DNA from: Fusobacterium sp.
GTDB lineage: Bacteria; Fusobacteriota; Fusobacteriia; Fusobacteriales; Fusobacteriaceae
Length of the DNA: 20,520 bases
Assembly (NCBI RefSeq): GCF_019012925.1
Contig: NZ_JAGIRL010000003.1
Span: forward strand, 1-20,520
Reading direction: 5' to 3'
Position numbers and translations under genes: made by a program. Below, in pieces: positions 7,682 through 15,865 of this stretch (positions are counted from its first letter, which is position 1; every line of letters starts with the position of its first letter). Under the pieces are notes generated by a model, which did not search any database, was not told the DNA's origin, and saw only the letters and a program-made list of their open reading frames with translations.

Positions 7682-9073
7682 TTACTCCAAACCGTAGTTA
7701 CTCATCTTTGTTCTTAGGGTATTTCTTGTTATTCCTAAGATCTCAGCAGTCTCTACTTTTTTTCCATTAGTTATCTCCAACACTTGACGTATCAATTCTT
7801 TCTCTACTTTTGATATGATATTTCCATAATAGTCTTGTTGATTATTATTCTTAAATTCAACTAATTCAGATCTTATCCACTCTTTCAAATCTGAAATCTG
7901 ACTCTCTCCCTTTTTCTTTGTAATCTTTGTTCCCAATACATTACTAGGTAGATCCTCTATCAATATAGATGTACCTCTACATAGGGCAACAGCTGATTTC
8001 ACAGCATTTTTTAACTCATTTACATTTCCTGGCCACTCATATCTCAACATCTTTTTCAATGCTGGTTTACTAATTCCTTTTACATTTTTGTGTAACTCAT
8101 CATTACATTCTAATAGATAGTGATCTACTATCAATGGAATATCATCTTTTCTATCTCTCAATGGAGGAATATTTACTTCTAAGACTCTTAATTTTCTATA
8201 TAATTCATCTATAAATTTTCCTTGATTTATTAATTCCTCTAAATTTTCACAAGTTGTTGCAACAACTCTAATATCTATTTTTATTGGCTCTGCTCCACCC
8301 ATTCTAAAGAACTCTCCCTCTTCTAAAAAGTAAAGTACTTTAGATTGTAGATCTAGACTTAGAGATTCGATATTCCCTAAATGAAGTGTTCCTCCATTAG
8401 CTTTCTCTAATTCTCCTATCTGTGGAAATACAGCCCCTTTAAATGCTCCCTTTTCATAACCAAACATCTTTCTTTCCAATAGTTCATTTTGAAATGAAGT
8501 GCAGTTTATACTGATTAAAGGTTTATTTGACCAATCACTAAATTGGTGAATAGCCTTAGCTACACTTGTTTTTCCTGTTCCCTTCTCTCCTACAACTAAA
8601 ACAGGAACTCTACTTGTGGCAACCTTTCCTATCATCTTATATAGCTCCACAATCTCTTTTGTCTGTCCTATTAATTTATCTCCAGAACTCTTATGCTTAT
8701 CTATACGCTCTGCTAAAAGTTTATAATCTTTTACAGACTTCTCTATCACTTTTATTATAGTTGGAGTATCCACAGGTTTTAAAATATAATCATAAGCTCC
8801 TGCTTTAACACTTCCAGCTACTACTTTTAAGTTTGAAGTCTCTCCTAAAACAATTATAACACCTTTCTTTTGATACTCTCCAACCTTTTTTATAAGATTT
8901 ATCAATGCCTCTTCTTGAAGGTTTTTCTCCTCAATAATTATAGCTTCATACTTTTTTGTTTTTAAAAAATCTATAAATTCGCTTATATTTTCAGCAAATG
9001 TTAATTCATTTTCAAAATTATTCTCTAGCTCCTCTTTTAAATTTCTTTCCAATCTGAATCCTAAAAGAATCAT
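7682..9073 (-). CDS. NtrC-like regulator with degenerate receiver and AAA+ motifs
   Basis: The 463 residues show the NtrC layout: receiver (1-115), AAA+ domain (about 133-375) and Fis-type helix-turn-helix (about 425-463, AEILGITRNTLRTKMSNYG). Several key residues are changed. The phospho-acceptor Asp is replaced by Glu (E48, in YEAIIIEE). The N-terminal acidic pair is missing, though the receiver Lys is kept (ILKPVD, K99). Walker A is intact (GEKGTGKT, 162-169), but the sigma-54-contacting GAFTGA reads GAFKGA (209-214). Walker B reads GGTLHLGNI, where GGTLFLDEI is normal, so the catalytic Asp-Glu pair is gone. The arginine-finger region reads FIDELYRKLRV in place of FREDLYYRL. The likely inference is a phosphorylation-independent, ATPase-poor DNA-binding protein, comparable in logic to TyrR-type relatives. 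It lies between tonB and dnaX, 27 and 3 bases away. No sensor kinase is adjacent. Confidence 0.85.
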   Translation of the reverse strand: MILLGFRLERNLKEELENNFENELTFAENISEFIDFLKTKKYEAIIIEEKNLQEEALINLIKKVGEYQKKGVIIVLGETSNLKVVAGSVKAGAYDYILKPVDTPTIIKVIEKSVKDYKLLAERIDKHKSSGDKLIGQTKEIVELYKMIGKVATSRVPVLVVGEKGTGKTSVAKAIHQFSDWSNKPLISINCTSFQNELLERKMFGYEKGAFKGAVFPQIGELEKANGGTLHLGNIESLSLDLQSKVLYFLEEGEFFRMGGAEPIKIDIRVVATTCENLEELINQGKFIDELYRKLRVLEVNIPPLRDRKDDIPLIVDHYLLECNDELHKNVKGISKPALKKMLRYEWPGNVNELKNAVKSAVALCRGTSILIEDLPSNVLGTKITKKKGESQISDLKEWIRSELVEFKNNNQQDYYGNIISKVEKELIRQVLEITNGKKVETAEILGITRNTLRTKMSNYGLE

Positions 9074-9100
9074 CCTTTCACCTCTTGTAATATTTAATAA

Positions 9101-10021
9101 TTAGTCAATCTTCCCCTTTAGTATGAAATTATATTCCAAGATTACATTTCCCTCTACACTTAAACCATTTTTATTTAAATATATTTTCCATGTTCTTCCA
9201 ACCTCTTCAATAGCATTGTTTATCTCAGGAACTCCACTACCTTTTTCTAAATGAAGAGATTTTACATTTCCACTCTCATCTATCTCCATTTTAATTCTTA
9301 CACTACCGTGTAATCCTTTTAATTGAGCACTTTCTGGATATACTGGCTCTCTATTTGACCCATCCCATTTAGCTATTATATCTCCATCTTCTGTTCCCAA
9401 TCTATAACCACTTGGAAGTCCCTCTGTCTCTCCTGTAATTTTAAGTATTCTATCAAAAGACTCATCTTTACCTACTTCAGAGTTAAAAGCTATCTTATCA
9501 TCCTCTTTTAAATCTAGCTTCTCATTTTCAGTTACGATCTCCTCTTTAGCAAGAACTATATCCTTACTTAAATTACTATTGGATTCCATTCTCTCTTTCT
9601 GAGCAAACTCTTTAGTTGGAGCTTTTATCTCTTTTATCTTTCTTGCACTTGGATTTGGTTGAAGATTTTTTATAACTTCAATCTTAGGAGCAGAAATATT
9701 AGTAACTATGTTGTTTAAGCTCTCCATATCTATCTTATCTTTAGATTTATTTGGAGTTTTCTCTTTTTTCTTCTCCTCTACTTTTTTTACTTCATTAGTT
9801 TTTTTAATCTTTTTCTGTAACTCTTGAGAGCTCTTTTTTTCACTACTATTACTATTTTTCTGTCCATCTAACTTTGTTCTATTCTTATTTTCATAAGCTA
9901 CTAAACCTATTTTTATCTTTTGGTTTTCCACTCTTTTTGTCGATAAACTTGGAATTAGTATAACTATAATTATATTTATCACTATTGAAAGGAGTATACT
10001 TATTCCATCATCTTTTTTCAT
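9101..10021 (-). CDS. tonB: TonB-family energy transducer
   Basis: TonB proteins span the periplasm and pass proton-motive-force energy from ExbB/ExbD to outer-membrane transporters. The 306-residue protein has a single N-terminal anchor (about 7-26). A long periplasmic stretch is Lys/Glu/Asn-rich where many relatives are Pro-rich. The C-terminal TonB domain (about 220-300) contains REPVYPESAQLKGLHGSV, VRIKMEIDESGNVKSL and a terminal strand near residue 295. In the anchor, Ser12 is followed four residues later by Asn16, where E. coli TonB has Ser16 and the functionally central His20. The ATG has GGAGGGG upstream. It lies 11 bases after exbD. Substrates and partner receptors are not visible here. 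Confidence 0.88.
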   Translation of the reverse strand: MKKDDGISILLSIVINIIIVILIPSLSTKRVENQKIKIGLVAYENKNRTKLDGQKNSNSSEKKSSQELQKKIKKTNEVKKVEEKKKEKTPNKSKDKIDMESLNNIVTNISAPKIEVIKNLQPNPSARKIKEIKAPTKEFAQKERMESNSNLSKDIVLAKEEIVTENEKLDLKEDDKIAFNSEVGKDESFDRILKITGETEGLPSGYRLGTEDGDIIAKWDGSNREPVYPESAQLKGLHGSVRIKMEIDESGNVKSLHLEKGSGVPEINNAIEEVGRTWKIYLNKNGLSVEGNVILEYNFILKGKID

Positions 10022-10032
10022 AAGCCCCTCCT

Positions 10033-10464
10033 CTATTTTTTATCTGCTGTATCTATGTCTAGTGATGAAGCTCCTGCCTCTTTTGATATAGTCATTATAT
10101 CTACTATATACCCATAGTCTATCTTTTTATCTGCACTAATTATCACATTTTTTTCTGTTGAATTAGCTAACTTCTCTGATAGTTTAGCTTTTAAATTCTC
10201 TTTATTTACACTTATCTTTTCACTTTTACCCTTCTCTTTATAGTTGAGGACTATTTTTTTATTTCTATCCACTATTACCTGTATCTCTTTTATATCTGAT
10301 ATCTCTCTAATTGTAGATTGTGGCAATTCTATCTTGATCCCACCCTTCATATCATCAAAAGTTGTTGCCACCAAAAAAAAGATTAGTAAAAGAAATACCA
10401 CGTCTATTAGAGGGGTAAGTTCCAAAATTAACTCTCCTCTTTTTTTATATCTTTCTATTTTCAT
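10033..10464 (-). CDS. exbD: ExbD/TolR-family biopolymer transport protein
   Basis: Inner-membrane protein of 143 residues. It has a short basic cytoplasmic N-terminus, one membrane helix (about 13-36, LTPLIDVVFLLLIFFLV) and a periplasmic domain. Asp21 within the helix matches the conserved proton-carrying Asp of ExbD/TolR. It pairs with ExbB in a PMF-driven motor that energises TonB. The position next to a TonB-domain protein favours ExbD over TolR, although the two cannot be separated by this sequence alone. The ATG follows AGGAG. The gene starts 10 bases after the exbB stop, and its ribosome binding site adjoins that stop, which suggests coupled translation. Confidence 0.92.
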   Translation of the reverse strand: MKIERYKKRGELILELTPLIDVVFLLLIFFLVATTFDDMKGGIKIELPQSTIREISDIKEIQVIVDRNKKIVLNYKEKGKSEKISVNKENLKAKLSEKLANSTEKNVIISADKKIDYGYIVDIMTISKEAGASSLDIDTADKK

Positions 10465-10474
10465 AATTGGTCTC

Positions 10475-11086
10475 CTACTTTCTAAAATAGTTTATAAGCT
10501 CTGTAGTAGTTATTTCCATATCAGATATTATTCTCTCTATCTTTTTATTAAAATAATTGTAAAACATTAAAGCTGGTATCGCCACTAAAAGTCCTCCTGC
10601 TGTTGTAAATAGTGCTTCAGATATCCCCTTAGCTAGTACAGCTGCATCTCCTGTTCCATATAGTGCAACAGCTTGGAATGCCTTAATCATTCCTGTAACT
10701 GTTCCCAACAATCCAATCAATGGAGTTAGGTGAGCTGCTAAAGATATTAACCACATATTTCTTTCCAGTTGAGTAACTTGATACATAGCTTTCTCTTTAC
10801 CCTTTTCCTCTAATTTTTGTGTAGTGGCATTTGGATTTTTATAAAGTTCATAAAGCACCTCTTTCAATACCTTTGACACAGAACTTTTCTCTTTGTTCAA
10901 CATAATTATTAAATCTTTTAAATTTCCACTATCTAAGCCCTCTTTTATCTCTTTTGATAAAAAGCCTCTATTCTCTCTCTCGTTTTTAGCAAAATATATA
11001 AATCTCTCTATAATAGCACTAACACCTACTATTGACATAATAAGTATCACATACATTAGTATTCCACCATTTGTTAAATAGTACAT
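10475..11086 (-). CDS. exbB: ExbB/TolQ/MotA-family proton channel protein
   Basis: Protein of 203 residues with three membrane helices. The first is at about 9-31, followed by a cytoplasmic loop to about 110. The second carries the family signature LTPLIGLLGTVTGMI (120-134), and the third carries ISEALFTTAGGLLVAIP (155-171). Polar Thr residues in these helices (T129, T161, T162) line the proton path in characterised members. It forms the oligomeric motor around the ExbD dimer. AGGAGG stands four bases before the ATG. It lies 33 bases after the small exported-protein gene, the longest gap in the operon, but no terminator is visible in that gap. Confidence 0.93.
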   Translation of the reverse strand: MYYLTNGGILMYVILIMSIVGVSAIIERFIYFAKNERENRGFLSKEIKEGLDSGNLKDLIIMLNKEKSSVSKVLKEVLYELYKNPNATTQKLEEKGKEKAMYQVTQLERNMWLISLAAHLTPLIGLLGTVTGMIKAFQAVALYGTGDAAVLAKGISEALFTTAGGLLVAIPALMFYNYFNKKIERIISDMEITTTELINYFRK

Positions 11087-11119
11087 CTGTCCTCCTAAAA
11101 AATAAGTATTTTATTCAAT

Positions 11120-11464
11120 CTATAATGCAATAATTAAAGCTACAACTCCTAAACCACCCAAAATATATTTCCAATATGACTTCTCTTCCACACCTTGAGA
11201 TAGTTCCTCTTCAAGAGCACTCTTATCCCCTTGTACCACTTTTATCTTTTGAGTTTGATTTTGATAGTTATCATTTGTTACTTTTATAGCTCCTGACTCT
11301 ATTTTTTGATTCTCTAATATTACCTCTTCTGTAGGAATCTCTCTTATCTCAAGTTGCTCCTTATTAACTCCCTGAACCTGTTTATCTAAGGCTGTTACAC
11401 CCTCATCTGCTCCCATAGCACAAATAGTAGTTGCTAAAAATAATACTGTTAATAGTTTTTTCAT
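11120..11464 (-). CDS. small exported, C-terminally membrane-anchored protein, unknown
   Basis: I do not recognise this 114-residue protein. It begins with a clear signal peptide (MKKLLTVLFLATTICAMGA), with probable cleavage near residue 19. A Gln/Glu/Lys-rich polar region follows, and a single hydrophobic segment stands at the extreme C-terminus (YWKYILGGLGVVALIIAL). The likely topology is a periplasmic domain held by a C-terminal inner-membrane anchor. It starts 2 bases after the stop of the TPR gene, and its AGGAGG site overlaps that stop, so the two are probably made together. It sits between the TPR protein and ExbB, which suggests an accessory of the TonB/Exb complex. This is inference from position only. 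Confidence 0.75.
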   Translation of the reverse strand: MKKLLTVLFLATTICAMGADEGVTALDKQVQGVNKEQLEIREIPTEEVILENQKIESGAIKVTNDNYQNQTQKIKVVQGDKSALEEELSQGVEEKSYWKYILGGLGVVALIIAL

Positions 11465-11466
11465 AG

Positions 11467-14304
11467 TTAAGCCTCCTGGTTAAAAAATTGATTGTATTTT
11501 TCTGAAGTTTTTTTATCTATTTTTTGTAATTCTAAATAATATTTTTTTGCTTCAACTTTATTACCTTTTTTTAATGTAAAATATATTAATTTTTCTAATA
11601 CAAAGCTCTTATATTGGAAATTCTCTAACGCATATAACTCCTTGTACAGTGCCACAGCATCTTTCTCTTTTCCCAGTTTTTCATTGATTTGTGCTGCCTT
11701 TAATTTAGATAGATCAGAATACTCCCCTTTATATAATACATATCCCTTTGTATATCCTCTCAAAGCACTCTCATTCTTACCTTCAAGTTCATCTATAGTA
11801 GAAAGTTGATACAGAATAAAATCTTTATATGGTGTACTTTCTAATCCATCAACTATTTTATAATACTCTCTAGCTTTTTTATAGTCCTTAGTATCAAAAT
11901 AGTGATTTCCCAAGTTTATTCCAGCAAACCCTTTATACTTTTCACCTTTTAAAAGGTTATTATACTCTTTTAAAGCTTCCTCTTTTTTACCTTGTTTTTC
12001 ATATATTAATGAATTATAATAACTTTTTATCTCAAGATTTTCTAAGTTGGCTATATAGTTCATTGCTTCTTCAAGCTTATCAGTAGCAATATGAATATCT
12101 ATAATTTTTGTAGCAGTTTCATCTTTTGTTTTAGGATCTGAAGAGCTACTATAAAGCTTTTCATAGTTTGTTAATACTCCCTCTCTATCTCCCTTTTTCT
12201 CATATATCTGTCCAGCTAATATATAGATATTTGATCTCATAGTTGAATTAGGATATTTTGCTAAAAACTCCCCTTTACTCTTTTCAAACTCATCTAATTT
12301 GCCCTGATTAACCAAAGCATTTAAATACCAATAATTAGCATTTTCAGAGTATTTTCCCTCTGGAAATTCACTAAATAAACTCTTATACTCTGTCTCTGCT
12401 AGATCATATTTTCCTTGAGCATAGTACGAATCAGCTATTTGGAATCTTGCATACTCACTATTTTCTGGTAACTCTCTTAATTTTGAATAATACTCTCTAC
12501 TCTTATCATAATTATCCAGTCTAAAATAACTAATTGCTGTCTTATCCAAAACTTCACCTTTATTAGCTCCCTCTGGATAAGTTTGTAAATACTCTTCTCC
12601 AAATTTTATTGCTTCATCATATTTTCCCCATAGGAAAGAGTTTCTCACCCTATTAAATTTAATCTTTTCTAATAGCTCTGGTGTTGTTGCTGTATCTTGC
12701 TCTACTATTGTAAAATATCCACTTGCATCAGAATAATTTCCCATTCCCATTGATGCAATTCCTCTCAAATATACACTATTTGGTGAGCTGTCTGCTCCAT
12801 CTAAATACTTCATCATCTCAGAATAATTTTGTTTAACTAATAGCACTGATACTAAGTTATTTAAAACATCAAAATCCTGATTCTCATTGAGATACTCTCT
12901 ATATACCTCTACACTCTCATCTAACATATCCTTTTTGTAATAAAGTTCACCTACAGATATATAGATATTCTTCTTGTATTTTTTATCACTAGCAAATTTA
13001 CCCTTATACTCTGAAAATCTTCTCTTTATATCCTCTACATCACCCAATCTAGAATCTATTACAATTATTCTATAAAGACTCTCTAAGTTAGGTTTTAATG
13101 TATAGTTTCTAGCATAGTAATCCTTTGATATCTTGTAATCTCCAACTTCATAGGCTGAATTGGCTATAATTGTATTTATGCTCTCTGTATCCTTTTGGTT
13201 TACTACAACTCTCTTTACTTCATTTCTATTTTTTATTATCTTTTTATAATTTCCCAATTTGTAATCAATAGCAAAAATATAGTATATAGCCTGATTATAA
13301 AAGGAACTACTCTTCAAACTTTCAAAATAAGTCTGTGCCTCTTTTAATTTATTTAATTTATAAAGGGAAAAACCATAACTATATAGCAATTTAGGATTAG
13401 AGAGATCTTTCACTTGATTGTAGTATTCTACAGCCTTATCATAATCACCTTTAGTAGCATAAGAGTCTCCTAATATTCTCAACCCTTCATCATACTCTTT
13501 GCTCCCCTTTAAAATAGCTAACTTACTCTCTGCTTTCTCCAATTCACCCTTGTTACTATATATCTCTATTAGATTTAACCCAGCTTTTTTCCCATATGCA
13601 CTATTTTTATTTTCATTCAATCCATCTTCAAAGTATCTTATAGCTAAATCTGCTTGATTTAATTTATAGTAACTAGATCCCAATAGGTAGTTCATAAAAA
13701 TAATATTTTTCTTTCCCTTTATTTGTGAATATTGATCTAAATAAGCTATACTCCTATTATAATCTCCTTTGTTATAAGATAATAACGCCATACTTAAAAC
13801 CGAATCATTATAGTACTTCTTATTTAAGTTCATCACTTCTTGAAACTCTTTTTCTGCCATAACATAATTTTCACTGCTTAAATAGGCAGTTCCATTGTCA
13901 TATATAGCCTTTTCGTAATAATCACTCTTACTATTTATTGTACTCAAATACTCGTCACTTGTTTTTTCGTCTCCAATATCTGCATAAGATCTTACTAAAT
14001 AGTATCTTATCTCATTTTTATCATCTTCTTTCAGATTATTATTCATCAACAAAATTTTAAAATACTTTATTGCATTGGGATAATCCTTCTGTAAAAAATA
14101 TACTTTTGCTATCCTATCTTGAATATTTTTATTATATTTAGATGTTGGATATTTATCCAAAAAACTTTTTGATTCCACTATTGCTAGATCAAATTTTTTC
14201 TGTTTATATAATTCGTCTACAAAGGCCAAATCCTCTTTTTCTGATGCAAAGGCTGAAACTCCCAATACAAAAATAAGGGCTCCTAAAAAATATCTAATTT
14301 TCAA
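11467..14304 (-). CDS. large exported tetratricopeptide-repeat protein
   Basis: Protein of 945 residues built from TPR-like helix pairs over nearly its whole length. Examples of the repeat consensus are GDYDKAVEYYNQVKDL, GKYDLAETEYKSLFSEFPEG and KDYKKAREYYKIVDG. It starts with a signal peptide (MKIRYFLGALIFVLGVSAFAS). The start codon is TTG (14302-14304), supported by AGGAGG six bases upstream and by the signal sequence that follows directly. No enzymatic domain is visible, so it is probably a periplasmic or outer-membrane-associated scaffold. Position upstream of exbB-exbD-tonB resembles the link between Tol-Pal systems and the TPR protein CpoB/YbgF, but this protein is far larger. It is 23 bases after the DUF116 gene. 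The exact partners are unknown. Confidence 0.88.
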   Translation of the reverse strand: MKIRYFLGALIFVLGVSAFASEKEDLAFVDELYKQKKFDLAIVESKSFLDKYPTSKYNKNIQDRIAKVYFLQKDYPNAIKYFKILLMNNNLKEDDKNEIRYYLVRSYADIGDEKTSDEYLSTINSKSDYYEKAIYDNGTAYLSSENYVMAEKEFQEVMNLNKKYYNDSVLSMALLSYNKGDYNRSIAYLDQYSQIKGKKNIIFMNYLLGSSYYKLNQADLAIRYFEDGLNENKNSAYGKKAGLNLIEIYSNKGELEKAESKLAILKGSKEYDEGLRILGDSYATKGDYDKAVEYYNQVKDLSNPKLLYSYGFSLYKLNKLKEAQTYFESLKSSSFYNQAIYYIFAIDYKLGNYKKIIKNRNEVKRVVVNQKDTESINTIIANSAYEVGDYKISKDYYARNYTLKPNLESLYRIIVIDSRLGDVEDIKRRFSEYKGKFASDKKYKKNIYISVGELYYKKDMLDESVEVYREYLNENQDFDVLNNLVSVLLVKQNYSEMMKYLDGADSSPNSVYLRGIASMGMGNYSDASGYFTIVEQDTATTPELLEKIKFNRVRNSFLWGKYDEAIKFGEEYLQTYPEGANKGEVLDKTAISYFRLDNYDKSREYYSKLRELPENSEYARFQIADSYYAQGKYDLAETEYKSLFSEFPEGKYSENANYWYLNALVNQGKLDEFEKSKGEFLAKYPNSTMRSNIYILAGQIYEKKGDREGVLTNYEKLYSSSSDPKTKDETATKIIDIHIATDKLEEAMNYIANLENLEIKSYYNSLIYEKQGKKEEALKEYNNLLKGEKYKGFAGINLGNHYFDTKDYKKAREYYKIVDGLESTPYKDFILYQLSTIDELEGKNESALRGYTKGYVLYKGEYSDLSKLKAAQINEKLGKEKDAVALYKELYALENFQYKSFVLEKLIYFTLKKGNKVEAKKYYLELQKIDKKTSEKYNQFFNQEA

Positions 14305-14327
14305 GTTCTACCTCCTGTATATTAATA

Positions 14328-14855
14328 TTAAAATATTTTATTTAAAAATTCTTTCACTTTTGCTATTGAAACAGTTGTATCTATACAAGGTTCATTTACT
14401 ATTTCATTAAAAATTCCATATACATTTACTGGATAAGCATCATGTATTCCCGATACTAAATCCCTTTTACAAGCTACTGCCATCACTAGATCTGGTCTTA
14501 TACTCTTTATATGCTTTCTAGCGAGAGTTCCACCAGTAGCTACTTTTACCTCTATAGGAAACTCTTTCTTTATGTTCAAAAAATCACCTATTACACATTG
14601 ACCACATCTTTTACAATTCTCTATATCAGATGTCACTTTAAAAACACAAGAATATTTTTGTAAGCAATGAGGAAGTAATATTAAAACTTTGTTTATCTTC
14701 TTATTTTCAATACTTTTCATCACTCTTTTATTATTATAATTTAGAAATTTATTAGCTATCTTGTTTGCATCTGTGGGTTTTTTCTTTCTTTCTGTAAGAG
14801 CAAACATTAAAAAATAAAACTCATAAATAAGTTTTACAACTAAACTCTTTTTCAT
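14328..14855 (-). CDS. DUF116-family Cys-rich protein
   Basis: Protein of 175 residues matching DUF116 by its core LLPHCLQ (61-66) and by a Cys cluster with C64, C70, C81, C84 and C87 (ENCKRCGQCVIGDF). It also has the VATGGTLARK and AVACKRDL segments (C129). The spacing looks like a metal- or Fe-S-binding site. The family's biochemical role is not established. The N-terminal 20 residues are moderately hydrophobic (VVKLIYEFYFLMFAL) and may be a membrane contact. The ATG at 14853-14855 follows GAGGA by six bases; an overlapping ATG five bases upstream is out of frame and stops at once. It is the first gene of the long operon and has a clear promoter. Confidence 0.82.
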   Translation of the reverse strand: MKKSLVVKLIYEFYFLMFALTERKKKPTDANKIANKFLNYNNKRVMKSIENKKINKVLILLPHCLQKYSCVFKVTSDIENCKRCGQCVIGDFLNIKKEFPIEVKVATGGTLARKHIKSIRPDLVMAVACKRDLVSGIHDAYPVNVYGIFNEIVNEPCIDTTVSIAKVKEFLNKIF

Positions 14856-14889
14856 TTCATATCCTCATCTTTCATTTTATCCTTTAGTA

Positions 14890-14918
14890 ATTATATCATA
14901 TTTAATTTATTAGAACAA
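14890..14918 (-). promoter_or_regulatory. promoter of the long DUF116-to-dnaB operon
   Basis: On the minus strand, TTGTTC (14913-14918), a 17-base spacer and TATAAT (14890-14895) are present. An extended -10 TG is included (TGATATAAT). The -10 lies about 35 bases upstream of the DUF116 ATG. No other convincing promoter or terminator was seen before the hairpin at 1701-1741, although internal promoters inside coding regions cannot be excluded. Confidence 0.6.
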
Positions 14919-15004
14919 TCAATTTTTAATCATAAAAAAATTTTTTCTTTATCATTTTTTACCAAAAAATAAAAATAGTTGTAGCTTAAATTTTGAAAAA
15001 ATAG

Positions 15005-15010
15005 TATACT
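15005..15010 (+). promoter_or_regulatory. -10 element for the DUF3109-like gene
   Basis: TATACT stands 28 bases upstream of the ATG at 15038. The region 17 bases further upstream (TAGCTT, 14982-14987) is a poor -35, so either the promoter is weak or an activator is involved. Confidence 0.4.
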
Positions 15011-15037
15011 TAGAACAGATGTTTTATAGGAGGATTT

Positions 15038-15841
15038 ATGAGATATTTTATGCACGATAGGGATTTATCCCCAAAATTAGAAAAAAGAATAAGAGATTAT
15101 TTTGCTAAGATAGAGAAGATTAAAATGGAGGTGACTTTTTTAAATAATGACTACTCAGCTATCATTGATGTAAGAAGTTTTGAATGGTTGAGTAATTTCG
15201 ATTGCTTTAACTGTCTTACCAACTGTTGTGTACAGTTCCCCTATGAGTTTAACTCCAAAGCTCGTGAGATTATCTTGGATAATCTCAAAGAGTACAACAA
15301 CTTAACTCAAGCTATATCCATTATGAAGGAGGAGGGGATGACTGAAAAAGAGATTTTAACTTCCATTAAAAATGATCAATTTTTAATTCCTGAAAATATG
15401 GTTGAAACTGTTTTTGATAGATGTACCTGCTCTTGTGTACACATAGATAGAAGCCTTTGTGCTATTCATAAAATATGTATTGATAATCATATGAGTCTTG
15501 GGGAGATAATTGATACAAAATCTCTTTGGTGTTCAATCTATCCACTTGAAATAATATTGGATGAAAATACTCTATATATCTTTGTTCCAACTAAAGGAAA
15601 CAACTATCTCTCACTCAATGATTCTGATTTTCCATGTATGGATATTGAAAAATCTAAATCTCCCTATTTCAGGAGAGAAAACCCAATCGGTTTCAAAACA
15701 GATGAGTACCGTCCCTTTATTCTAAATTACTATGAAGTTTTATCTCATATTTTTGGAAAAGATTTCTGTAACTCTATATTAAGCTATCTAAATATCTCTT
15801 TAGAAGATAAAAAAGAGGAGCAATACTCTAAAAAACACTAG
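15038..15841 (+). CDS. Cys-rich DUF3109/YkgJ-like putative metal-binding protein
   Basis: Protein of 267 residues with two Cys clusters. The first is CFNCLTNCC (56-64, a CxxCxxxCC pattern). The second, CTCSCVHIDRSLCAIHKIC (129-147), is followed by a WCSIYPLEI stretch (C165). This arrangement fits the Fe/Zn-chelating proteins grouped as YkgJ or DUF3109, in which a cluster of Cys precedes a HxDxxLCxIH-like motif. No signal peptide or membrane segment is present, so it is probably cytoplasmic. The ATG follows AGGAGG by four bases. It is divergent from the DUF116 gene across a 182-base gap and convergent with recQ. The metal and the role are unknown. Confidence 0.75.
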   Translation: MRYFMHDRDLSPKLEKRIRDYFAKIEKIKMEVTFLNNDYSAIIDVRSFEWLSNFDCFNCLTNCCVQFPYEFNSKAREIILDNLKEYNNLTQAISIMKEEGMTEKEILTSIKNDQFLIPENMVETVFDRCTCSCVHIDRSLCAIHKICIDNHMSLGEIIDTKSLWCSIYPLEIILDENTLYIFVPTKGNNYLSLNDSDFPCMDIEKSKSPYFRRENPIGFKTDEYRPFILNYYEVLSHIFGKDFCNSILSYLNISLEDKKEEQYSKKH

Positions 15842-15851
15842 GGCATTGCTC
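15818..15851. terminator. bidirectional terminator between the DUF3109-like gene and recQ
   Basis: GAGCAAT (15818-15824) and ATTGCTC (15845-15851) pair around a loop of about 20 bases. A T-run follows on the plus strand (TTTTTATATT), and on the minus strand CTCTTTTTTATC follows. The left arm overlaps the last codons of the plus-strand gene, whose stop lies in the loop. It serves two convergent genes. Confidence 0.65.
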
Positions 15852-15865
15852 TTTTTATATTAGAT

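Noticed and set aside
11467..14304. Repetitive appearance of the TPR gene as DNA repeats or a CRISPR array
   Set aside because: The similarity is at the protein level (degenerate 34-residue units) with no identical DNA repeats; no CRISPR-like array was seen anywhere in the window.
14856..15037. tRNA, small RNA or riboswitch in the DUF116/DUF3109 intergenic gap
   Set aside because: Only promoter-like elements and A/T runs were found; no cloverleaf, conserved aptamer core or strong stem was visible.
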